From: Verrucomicrobiota bacterium
GTDB taxonomy: Bacteria > Verrucomicrobiota > Verrucomicrobiia > Chthoniobacterales > SZAS-18
Direction: 5' to 3'
Length of the DNA stretch: 64,000 bases
Assembly: GCA_018240025.1 (NCBI GenBank)
Contig: JAFEGM010000078.1
Coordinates: 1 to 64,000, forward strand
Part shown: positions 1 to 5,855 of the stretch, piece by piece
How positions within the stretch are numbered: the stretch's first letter is position 1
Layout: the number at the start of each line of letters is the position of its first letter
Program-made: the position numbers and the translations under genes
Notes under the pieces: generated by a model
What the model was told of the DNA's origin: nothing
The model's input: only the letters and a program-made list of their open reading frames with translations
Database searches by the model: none

Positions 1-1
1 G

Positions 2-199
2 TCATTCAGGCTGACGCAGTACAACGAGTCCTCCCGCTCCCAACGCCTCGCCTCCATCGACGCGGCATTGACACCCTCGCCGGCATCTGCTCCCGTGGCG
101 GCGCTGGTGCCTAACACCGGCCGCTCAACTTCAAACCGAGGCACCAACCTCGCGAGCGACATCCCAAAACGAAGTAAAAAGTCCCGATACCACGGGTAG
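2..199 (+). CDS. C-terminal part of an unrecognised protein (5' end outside window)
   Basis: Frame 2 is open from the window edge to a TAG and has the strongly G/C third positions expected of coding DNA here, so it is taken as the tail of a rightward gene. About 65 residues are visible, rich in Ser, Thr, Ala and Pro, with a basic end (K-R-S-K-K-S-R). No domain is recognisable. Its last third runs through the candidate attC site, as often happens with integron cassette genes. Frame 1 would instead stop at a TAA inside the first attC box, but its codon usage looks worse. The start and function are unknown. Confidence 0.4.
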   Translation, partial: SFRLTQYNESSRSQRLASIDAALTPSPASAPVAALVPNTGRSTSNRGTNLASDIPKRSKKSRYHG

Positions 200-237
200 G
201 CCGAACGGGTGGTGCCGCGTGCCGACAAGCGTTAGGC
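109..237 (+). other. Candidate integron attC recombination site
   Basis: A 7-base box GCCTAAC (109-115, fits RYYYAAC) is exactly complementary to GTTAGGC (231-237, fits GTTRRRY). A second RYYYAAC box, GCTCAAC, lies at 123-129. Inside these the sequence is imperfectly self-complementary, with GGCACCA (140-146) facing TGGTGCC (210-216). The right edge ACAAGCGTTAGGCGC closely resembles the right end of many known attC sites. The 129-base span fits the known attC size range. No integrase gene or second attC is visible in the window, so this is a candidate only. Confidence 0.45.
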
Positions 238-261
238 GCTTCTGTGGTGTCGGGACTTTTT
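176..261. repeat. 18-bp inverted repeat with 50-nt spacer
   Basis: The arms at 176-193 (AAAAAGTCCCGATACCAC) and 244-261 (GTGGTGTCGGGACTTTTT) match at 17 of 18 positions. The right arm ends in five T, so RNA read rightward would form a long-stemmed terminator-like hairpin. The left arm lies inside the candidate attC site and the right arm lies beyond it, so the two structures are mutually exclusive. Confidence 0.6.
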
Positions 262-295
262 CGTGGTTTCGCGGTCCCACGGCTGACAAGACCAT

Positions 296-649
296 ATGAG
301 CAATACACCCCGCGCAGAGCTGCTGTTCATCGACACGGCCGATCCCGCCAACAAGACCATCGAGGTGGACCTCCCCGCCGACCAAAGCCGCGCTGGCAAA
401 CGCCGCGCTGCCCAGCTGGGGCTCACGTTCGATCAGTACCTGACCCGCCTGATTGTCGCCGACGCCGACCGCGACCGCGGCGTCCAGACGACGTGCATTT
501 TCTGCCCGCCCGGCATGATGCCCGCCCTTCGCGCCGCTGCTGCCAAGGAGCGCATGAGCACGCGCAGGTACATCGCTCGCGCCATCCGCGGCGGACTCGC
601 CATGAGACTCGAAGCCTCTGCCCCCCTCCGCGATGTTGCGCCTCGCTGA
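296..649 (+). CDS. Hypothetical protein with two RHH-like segments
   Basis: The predicted protein has 117 residues and matches no family I can name. Two segments, around residues 40-57 (L-G-L-T-F-D-Q-Y-L) and 82-101 (R-M-S-T-R-R-Y-I-A-R-A-I), resemble the helical part of ribbon-helix-helix DNA-binding proteins, so a regulator or antitoxin-like role is possible. That is inference from residue pattern only. It starts 59 bases after the attC-like right box, and no strong ribosome binding site is visible. It is the first gene of a chain of overlapping small genes, with the next start lying 17 bases inside it. Confidence 0.5.
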   Translation: MSNTPRAELLFIDTADPANKTIEVDLPADQSRAGKRRAAQLGLTFDQYLTRLIVADADRDRGVQTTCIFCPPGMMPALRAAAAKERMSTRRYIARAIRGGLAMRLEASAPLRDVAPR

Positions 650-851
650 CTTGGACCGCCGCCCCCTCGCTGCCGACCACCCCGAGGTGGCGAAGACCGT
701 GGCCTTCCAGCCCGGTCCGGAGTTTCACGAACTCGCCCGCCGCTTCGGCCTGACGCCGCGCCGGCTGGCAACCTTCCTCGCCAAGGGCTTCGTGGACTCC
801 GCCCCGGACAAGCTCACCCTGCGGGAGGGAGGCATCGACCTGACACAATGA
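633..851 (+). CDS. Small hypothetical protein, coupled to the gene before it
   Basis: The predicted protein has 72 residues and no recognised family. Residues about 33-55 (E-L-A-R-R-F-G-L-T-P-R-R-L-A-T-F-L-A) could form a helix-turn-helix-like segment. Its start lies inside the 3' end of the preceding gene and its TGA shares bases with the ATG of the following 21-codon mini-ORF, which implies translational coupling. Codon bias is like the neighbours, favouring a real gene. Function unknown. Confidence 0.45.
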   Translation: MLRLADLDRRPLAADHPEVAKTVAFQPGPEFHELARRFGLTPRRLATFLAKGFVDSAPDKLTLREGGIDLTQ

Positions 852-913
852 ACCTCTGGCACGCCATCGGCCACGACCGCATCGGGCAGAGGCCGCAAGA
901 AATCGAACCATGA
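848..913 (+). CDS. 21-codon mini-ORF bridging two genes by ATGA overlaps
   Basis: ATG at 848-850 overlaps the preceding stop (849-851), and its own TGA (911-913) overlaps the ATG of the next gene (910-912). The peptide is Met-Asn-Leu-Trp-His at its start and Glu-Ile-Glu-Pro at its end. Exact ATGA junctions at both ends suggest it relays ribosomes from the upstream gene to the ART-like gene. Whether the peptide itself has a role is unknown. Confidence 0.35.
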   Translation: MNLWHAIGHDRIGQRPQEIEP

Positions 914-1464
914 ACATCGAAGCAATAAAACAAGACTGCATCGCTCGCCGCGATTGGGGAACGCTGTTCGGGTGGTACGGCTCGCATGAGCGTCTCATCC
1001 CGTGGCGCGAAGTGCATCCCCTAATGACCGACGCCGAGTATTGGGAGAACCTCGGCGACGTGTTCACCATGATCGAAAGCAGCGGGCCCCACCAAGGGGA
1101 GTGGATTCGCTACTTCGAGAGCAAGCGCCCCGGTCGCGAGTTGGTGATGACGGCTGAGGAGCGCGAGGAACTGGCAGCGATGCCCGACGAACTGACGCTC
1201 TACCGCGGGTATTTCCGCGGCGGACGGCGGGCCGGGCTTTCGTGGTCACTCAATCCAAAAACGGCAGAGGAATTCGCCGGCCGGGCTACCGACCCGAGGG
1301 GGCGACGCGCCTTTTTCGGGCTACCGGTGGGGCAAATCCCCATGGTGGTCACGGGCCGCATTGCCAAGCGCGATGCGTACGCGTGGTTTAGCCGAAGGGA
1401 GGAATCGGAATTGGTGGTCAATCCGCGACACATCCGCGGCATGCGGGCGCGCCGCGTAGGCTGA
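910..1464 (+). CDS. ADP-ribosyltransferase-like protein
   Basis: The protein has 184 residues and no signal peptide. The C-terminal half carries the ordered motifs of an R-S-E class ADP-ribosyltransferase fold: Leu-Tyr-Arg-Gly with Arg99, Ser-Trp-Ser at 111-113 followed by N-P-K-T-A-E-E-F-A, and an E-x-E-like E-S-E at 165-167 followed by Leu-Val-Val-Asn-Pro. Many phage and mobile-element proteins of this layout are known, often annotated as hypothetical. The target and real activity cannot be read from sequence. It is the last gene of the coupled chain, reached through the ATGA overlap at 910, and is followed by a strong terminator. It could be a toxin, a phage-type host modifier or an inactive relative. 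Confidence 0.5.
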   Translation: MNIEAIKQDCIARRDWGTLFGWYGSHERLIPWREVHPLMTDAEYWENLGDVFTMIESSGPHQGEWIRYFESKRPGRELVMTAEEREELAAMPDELTLYRGYFRGGRRAGLSWSLNPKTAEEFAGRATDPRGRRAFFGLPVGQIPMVVTGRIAKRDAYAWFSRREESELVVNPRHIRGMRARRVG

Positions 1465-1482
1465 CCCTCGCCTCACACCAAG

Positions 1483-1514
1483 GCCCGCCCTGACAGCAAC
1501 GGGGCGGGCTTTTT
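1483..1514 (+). terminator. Rho-independent terminator after the ART-like gene
   Basis: GCCCGCCC (1483-1490) pairs with GGGCGGGC (1502-1509) and is followed by TTTTT. It closes the accessory operon. Confidence 0.8.
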
Positions 1515-1543
1515 GCTGCCCAGGGGACAAATCCCCTCGTTCC

Positions 1544-1591
1544 GTGTGCTACGGCGTGTGCTACTTCCGGCCGAAAATGGCCGTGTGCTAC
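1544..1591 (+). repeat. Three copies of GTGTGCTAC
   Basis: GTGTGCTAC occurs at 1544-1552, 1556-1564 and 1583-1591. The first two are nearly contiguous and the third follows a short palindromic stretch (GGCCGAAAATGGCC). The group sits between the terminator and the tRNA remnant, where recombinase arm sites would be expected, but no function is shown. Confidence 0.5.
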
Positions 1592-1672
1592 TTCTCACAG
1601 GGGCCGCAGGGGAGGGGAGCAAAAACGGTCAATTTCCAGAGTAAAACGCCGCTATGGCGCGAGGCATTGAAA

Positions 1673-1735
1673 GGCCCTGAAATCGGACTTTTCGGGATTA
1701 TGAGTCCCCTGCTCTTACCATTGAGCTACAGGCCC
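1673..1735 (-). pseudogene. tRNA-Met(CAT)-like remnant lacking a T arm
   Basis: Read leftward from 1735 the sequence matches the 5' half of a bacterial tRNA: acceptor strand GGGCCTG, D arm GCTC...GAGC, and anticodon stem-loop with CTCATAA (CAT anticodon, complement of 1700-1702). Similarity is lost just past the anticodon stem, near 1693. No T stem or TTCGA loop is present. A partial acceptor complement (CAGGGCC) appears only 13 bases later, giving about 63 nt, with no CCA. It is best explained as a tRNA gene broken by integration or deletion. Between the terminator and the next gene start nothing else is recognised. Confidence 0.6.
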
Positions 1736-1825
1736 GCGCGAGACGCTTACCTGCGATGTCGGGCGGGGCAAGAACAGGCGTCGGCGAAATGCTTGCCGAA
1801 GGGCGGAGCTGGGCGAGAGGGGCGG

Positions 1826-2482
1826 ATGGCTGCGGAAGCGATCGCCCACCTCATCCTGGCGGCCGGGGCGTCGCGCCGATTGGGCAGACCGAAGCAACTG
1901 GTCGAGTGGCGCGGAGAACCGCTGCTCCGGCGCGCGGCGCGGGTGGCGCTGGAGCAGTCTTCAGGACCGGTGCTGGTCGTGCTGGGCGCGGTGGTCGAGG
2001 AATGTCGCCGGGCGTTGGCGGGTCTGGCGGTCGAAACGTCGGTCGCCGAAACCTGGGCGGAAGGCATGGGAGCCAGTCTTTCGGCCGGCGTCCGTCGGCT
2101 GCAAAGCGGGCCGGAGTTGGCGGGATTGGGAGTGCTGCTCTGCGATCAGTTCCGGGTGGAGGCGGATCACCTCACGGCGCTGCGGACGGCACTGACCACT
2201 GGCCGCAGCAGCATGGCTGCCGCGCGGGATGGGGCCTGGCTGGGGCCGCCGGCCTACTTCCGGCCTCGCTGGTTTCCCGAATTGGCGCGGTTGGAGGGGG
2301 AGCGCGGGGCGCGTTCGCTGATCGCGCGCCATCCGCAGGAGGCGGCCGTCATCGACCTGCCGGGCATTGCAGACGATCTCGACGAGCCGGGCGATCTCGA
2401 GCGGCTCATCCACCGGGAGGAGACCTCTGCTGCAAAGTTTGGCGTGCACCCGGGCCGGAATCCGGGCAAAGGGACAGCGTGA
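1826..2482 (+). CDS. mocA: MocA-like molybdenum cofactor nucleotidyltransferase
   Basis: This is a 218-residue NTP-transferase of the MobA/MocA family, which transfers CMP or GMP to molybdopterin. The N-terminal signature L-I-L-A-A-G-A-S-R-R-L-G-R-P-K-Q-L begins at residue 9, with E-G-M-G-A-S-L near 80 and L-L-C-D-Q-F near 105 where relatives usually have D-Q-P. I chose the ATG at 1826 because it precedes the nucleotide-binding motif by the usual few residues and follows a GAGAGGGG stretch. The frame stays open further upstream, but only through the tRNA remnant. Its TGA overlaps the GTG of the following antiporter gene. MoaE and MoaD are encoded far away in this window. The choice between CTP and GTP specificity is not certain. 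Confidence 0.75.
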   Translation: MAAEAIAHLILAAGASRRLGRPKQLVEWRGEPLLRRAARVALEQSSGPVLVVLGAVVEECRRALAGLAVETSVAETWAEGMGASLSAGVRRLQSGPELAGLGVLLCDQFRVEADHLTALRTALTTGRSSMAAARDGAWLGPPAYFRPRWFPELARLEGERGARSLIARHPQEAAVIDLPGIADDLDEPGDLERLIHREETSAAKFGVHPGRNPGKGTA

Positions 2483-3966
2483 GATTCCTCCTACCGCTCC
2501 TCCTGCTGCTCGCCTGCACCGGCAGTGCGGCTGCCGCGGCGGGCTCGCCCGCTGCTCCGGCGTTCCCTCCGCCCTTGGAAATCTACGCCGACGGTCACCT
2601 GACCTCCGTCCTGGAGAAGCTGCTGCATCGGGCGAAGACGGAGCCTTTCAACCTCGCCGCCACCCTCATTTTCCTGCTCGCGATCGGCCACACCTTCCTG
2701 GTGGCTCGCTTCCGGCATGTCGCGCACGAAGCCGAACTGGAGCACGAGGGCTTGAGCACCCTCTCGGCCGAGCCTGATGAGGAGACGGCGGAGAAGCTCG
2801 ATCGCCTGCGCTTCAAGGCGACGCTCTATCATTTTCTGGGGGAGGTGGAGGCCGTGTTTGGCATCTGGCTGCTCGCTCTGTTCGGCGCGTTCATTGCCTT
2901 CCGCGACACCAGCGCGGCGGTGCAGTACCTCAATGGCGTCAACTACACCGAGCCGATCTTCGTCACGATCATCATGTGCATCGCCGCCACCCGGCCGGTG
3001 ATCGTCTTCGCCGAGCGATCGCTCGCGCGGGTGGCCGCCCTTTTCGGCGGCACCGCGGCCGCCTGGTGGTGGTGCATCCTCATCGGCGGCGCGCTGCTTG
3101 GTTCGTTCATCACGGAGCCCGCCGCCATGACCCTCTGCGCGCTTCTGCTGGCGCAGCGGTTCTACGTCCACCAGCCCTCGCTCAGCTTCCGCTACGCCAC
3201 ACTCGGGCTGCTCTTCGTGAACATCTCGGTCGGCGGCACCCTGACGCATTTCGCGGCGCCGCCGGTCGTGATGGTGGCTTCCAAATGGGGATGGGGCACC
3301 GGCTTCATGAGCGCGAACTTCGGCTGGAAGGCGGTGGTGGGCATGTGCCTCGGCTGTGCGCTCTACGCCTGGTGGTTCCGGCGGGAACTCGCGGAGTTGC
3401 CCGACCAACCGCCGGCGCGCAAGGCGCAGCGCCGCGTACCGGCCTACGTGACCATCGCCCACCTCGTCTTCCTCGGTTGGACGGTGCTGAATGCGCACTA
3501 TCCGGCGCTGGTCGTGATCGGGTTCCTGTTCTTTCTGGCCTTCCACGCCGCGACGGAGGGGCACCAGGATGCGCTCGCCATCCGCGGACCGCTGCTGGTC
3601 GGGTTTTTCCTGGCTGCGCTGGTGGCCCATGGCGGATGCCAGCAGTGGTGGATCGAGCCCGTGCTCAGTTCGTTGAGCCCGCTGCCGCTGATGATCGGAT
3701 CGACCGCCCTGACCGCCTTCAACGACAACGCGGCAATCACTTATCTGGCCTCGCTCGTACCGGGCTTCTCGCCTGAGATGAAGTATGCGGTCATGGCCGG
3801 TGCGGTGGCCGGCGGAGGACTGACGGTGATCGCCAACGCGCCCAATCCCGCCGGTCAATCGCTCCTGCAAAGGTACTTCGGTGACGATGGCATCGCTCCC
3901 GGACAACTGCTGATTTGGGCGGCGGCGCCGACCGTGATCTGCTTCCTGGCTTTCTGGCTGCTGTAA
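2479..3966 (+). CDS. Putative Na+/H+ antiporter (Na_H_antiport_3 type)
   Basis: A 495-residue polytopic inner-membrane protein whose middle matches the putative Na+/H+ antiporter family known as Na_H_antiport_3 (former DUF1504). It begins with a Leu-rich signal-like segment, followed by a charged loop and about ten hydrophobic spans. Conserved patches include S-F-I-T-E-P-A-A-M, N-I-S-V-G-G-T-L-T-H-F, T-A-F-N-D-N-A-A-I-T-Y and N-A-P-N-P-A-G, typical of ion-transporter superfamily antiporters that move Na+ out against H+. The GTG start at 2479 is inferred from a 4-base overlap with mocA and the hydrophobic segment immediately after it. No ATG lies closer. Transport specificity is by family only. 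Confidence 0.75.
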   Translation: MRFLLPLLLLLACTGSAAAAAGSPAAPAFPPPLEIYADGHLTSVLEKLLHRAKTEPFNLAATLIFLLAIGHTFLVARFRHVAHEAELEHEGLSTLSAEPDEETAEKLDRLRFKATLYHFLGEVEAVFGIWLLALFGAFIAFRDTSAAVQYLNGVNYTEPIFVTIIMCIAATRPVIVFAERSLARVAALFGGTAAAWWWCILIGGALLGSFITEPAAMTLCALLLAQRFYVHQPSLSFRYATLGLLFVNISVGGTLTHFAAPPVVMVASKWGWGTGFMSANFGWKAVVGMCLGCALYAWWFRRELAELPDQPPARKAQRRVPAYVTIAHLVFLGWTVLNAHYPALVVIGFLFFLAFHAATEGHQDALAIRGPLLVGFFLAALVAHGGCQQWWIEPVLSSLSPLPLMIGSTALTAFNDNAAITYLASLVPGFSPEMKYAVMAGAVAGGGLTVIANAPNPAGQSLLQRYFGDDGIAPGQLLIWAAAPTVICFLAFWLL

Positions 3967-3987
3967 ATACGCCAACCGGGGCCGACC

Positions 3988-4626
3988 TCAGATGCCGCGC
4001 CGGTGGACGAGCACGAGTTGGCTGGCCTCGGCCAGATCGCGCGGCGTGATCAACTCACGATCGAGCGGCACCTCGCCGCCTTCCAGTTGTTCGATGGTCT
4101 TGCGATACGGTTCCCATTTGAGCTCGCGCACTTTGCGCAGCCGGCCGAGATCCGTGTTGGTCGCGAGGCGCCAAGCCTTGAAGACCAATTCCGAGCAGTA
4201 GATGCACTCGTCGTCGAAGCGATATCTCGGATCGTACGGACGTCCGAGAAAGGTGCGGGCAGCAGCGATAAACGAGGGAATGGAGCTCTGGAACTCGGGC
4301 CGCAGTCGGTAGGCGGCAAAGCCACTGCGACGGCCGTGTGCGAGCCACTGGCTCAGCGGAATCTCGCGCACGGGTCCGATGGCCTCGATCACCAGCCATT
4401 GACCGGCGCGGCGCAGGACCATGCCGCAGTGGGTGTAAGGAGACTCCGTCGACCCGGCGATCAGCTCGGACACGGGCCCGGAACCCAGCGCCTGGAACAG
4501 GACGTCGCCTTCCGCCGGCTGGTAGTCTGCGTGATCAATCGCCGGCCCTCGGGTCGCGAGGCCCAACGCCACCGCCAAGGTGACGAGGCAGAGCAGGAGG
4601 CGGAGCAGGTGTCGTCGCGAAGGCAT
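3988..4626 (-). CDS. Permuted NlpC/P60 (YiiX-like) papain-fold protein
   Basis: A 212-residue protein with an N-terminal hydrophobic segment (residues 7-24), so probably exported or membrane anchored. The domain from about 38 to 170 follows the permuted NlpC/P60 layout of YiiX/YebB-type amidases: G-D-V-L-F near 40, Y-T-H-C-G-M-V with His66, Glu82 after the next strand, and C-S-E-L-V with Cys144. These are the expected catalytic residues for cleavage of amide or ester bonds, often in cell-wall or lipid substrates. The ATG at 4626 is preferred because it directly precedes the signal segment. The frame extends another 44 codons upstream without protein-like sequence. Substrate unknown. Confidence 0.65.
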   Translation of the reverse strand: MPSRRHLLRLLLCLVTLAVALGLATRGPAIDHADYQPAEGDVLFQALGSGPVSELIAGSTESPYTHCGMVLRRAGQWLVIEAIGPVREIPLSQWLAHGRRSGFAAYRLRPEFQSSIPSFIAAARTFLGRPYDPRYRFDDECIYCSELVFKAWRLATNTDLGRLRKVRELKWEPYRKTIEQLEGGEVPLDRELITPRDLAEASQLVLVHRRGI

Positions 4627-4699
4627 GTGTGGGCAGAGTGACGGCGATCCCGTCGCCGGCACATACAAAATGCGCAGGCCATAATCGAGAAAATCGATG

Positions 4700-5287
4700 T
4701 CAGGCCGACCCGAACACCAGCTGTCCGAACCGGGACGGGTCGTGAAAGCTCGGAGCAAAAGTCGGCGACCAGGCGCTGAGCTCGCGGGGAGCGTGCGGGC
4801 CGCCGGGACGGTCGATGCGGTAGAAGTTCACCCGCCAAACGTCGCCGGGTTGCGGCAGATCCAGGGCGATGGATCGCAACGGCACGCTCAGCGCTGCATC
4901 CCAACCCGAGGCGTGCTGGGTGGCCGCGACCTTCAGCCCGTCGCAGTCCCAGGCGAAGTCCCGCCGCCAGCCGCTGGCGATGCGACGCAGCACCAGATCG
5001 CAAACGGTCCCGAGCGGGTTCAGTTCGATTTCGAAATAGCTCAGCCCGTCGCCCACGGGATCGAGGAAAATCTCCACGACTTCTTCGTTCCAGAGCGCGG
5101 CATCCCTCTCGGTCAGGGTCGCCCAGGGCCGCACGCCGGTGCAGGCAAACTCGACCTCGAGCGTCTCCTCCGTGCGTCGAACAGCGACGGACGTGCCGTG
5201 CCGCGGCGTCGAACCCGTGAGGTTCTCCGCCAGCACAAACTGCACCGGTGCGCGGGCGGCCGTCAGTTGAGGCACGGCGATCTTCAC
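4700..5287 (-). CDS. CBM9-like carbohydrate-binding protein
   Basis: A 195-residue protein resembling the family 9 carbohydrate-binding-like fold found in xylanases and in many stand-alone bacterial proteins. Visible pattern: E-V-E-F-A-C-T near 45, W-N-E-E-V-V-E-I-F-L-D-P near 67, Y-F-E-I-E-L-N-P-L-G near 84, W-D-A-A-L-S-V-P near 128 and a closing W-R-V-N-F-Y-R. There is no signal peptide, which is odd for a sugar-binding module acting outside the cell. Its ATG overlaps the stop of rsmD by four bases, so it is translated from the rsmD message. Ligand and role are unknown. Confidence 0.65.
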   Translation of the reverse strand: MKIAVPQLTAARAPVQFVLAENLTGSTPRHGTSVAVRRTEETLEVEFACTGVRPWATLTERDAALWNEEVVEIFLDPVGDGLSYFEIELNPLGTVCDLVLRRIASGWRRDFAWDCDGLKVAATQHASGWDAALSVPLRSIALDLPQPGDVWRVNFYRIDRPGGPHAPRELSAWSPTFAPSFHDPSRFGQLVFGSA

Positions 5288-5853
5288 CGCGGGGCGAGAT
5301 AGCTGATCTCCGTGATGCCGTAGCGCTTCTGCTTGAGCAGCTCCCAGTGCTCAGGCACGGGGGCGGAGGCGAGGGGATTCTGCTCCAGAACGAACAGGCC
5401 GGCGGGATCGAGCGCACGGCGGAGGCGCTCCGAGCGCAGCAGGCGGCCGGCGAAATCGATGTCCTGCTTGCCGGGATCGTAGTAAGGCGGGTCGGCGAAG
5501 ATCAGATCGAAGGAATTCTCCGGAACGCGATGCTCGGCGAAGGCGATGGCATCCTGCAGTAGCACCGGTGTGCGCCGGTCCTGGCCGAGGCGGGTCTTCT
5601 CGAGATTGCGCTCGATGCAGCGGACGTTGCCTTTGCGCAATTCGACGAAAAGGCAGCTGGAAGCCCCGCGACTGAGCGCTTCGAGGCCCATGGCGCCGGT
5701 GCCAGCGAAAAGATCGAGCACGCGTGCGCCCACGACCCGTTCGCCGAGACTGGAAAAGAGGGCCGCCCGGACGCGGTCCATGGTCGGCCGCAGTCCGTCG
5801 GGGGGCGAATACAGGTGCTGTCCGCCCGCCTCGCCGGCGATGATCCGCAACAT
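5284..5853 (-). CDS. rsmD: 16S rRNA (guanine966-N2)-methyltransferase RsmD
   Basis: A 189-residue SAM-dependent methyltransferase that modifies G966 of 16S rRNA in the 30S subunit. The start M-L-R-I-I-A-G with R-P-T-M-D-R-V-R-A-A-L-F at 22-33 is the RsmD hallmark. The SAM site L-D-L-F-A-G-T-G-A-M-G is at 46-56 and the catalytic D-P-P-Y at 121-124. Length is normal. It lies two bases after the R/G-rich protein gene and overlaps the CBM9-like gene, so the three form one leftward unit. The usual partner coaD is not adjacent. Confidence 0.92.
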   Translation of the reverse strand: MLRIIAGEAGGQHLYSPPDGLRPTMDRVRAALFSSLGERVVGARVLDLFAGTGAMGLEALSRGASSCLFVELRKGNVRCIERNLEKTRLGQDRRTPVLLQDAIAFAEHRVPENSFDLIFADPPYYDPGKQDIDFAGRLLRSERLRRALDPAGLFVLEQNPLASAPVPEHWELLKQKRYGITEISYLAPR

Positions 5854-5855
5854 GG

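Noticed and set aside
1690-1735. An intact, functional tRNA-Met gene
   Set aside because: No T stem-loop can be found at the correct distance and the acceptor complement is displaced and mismatched, so it is listed as a remnant.
1756-2478. Upstream extension of the antiporter frame through mocA
   Set aside because: It is Gly/Arg-rich shadow sequence inside mocA. The GTG overlapping the mocA stop and followed by a signal-like segment is the better start.
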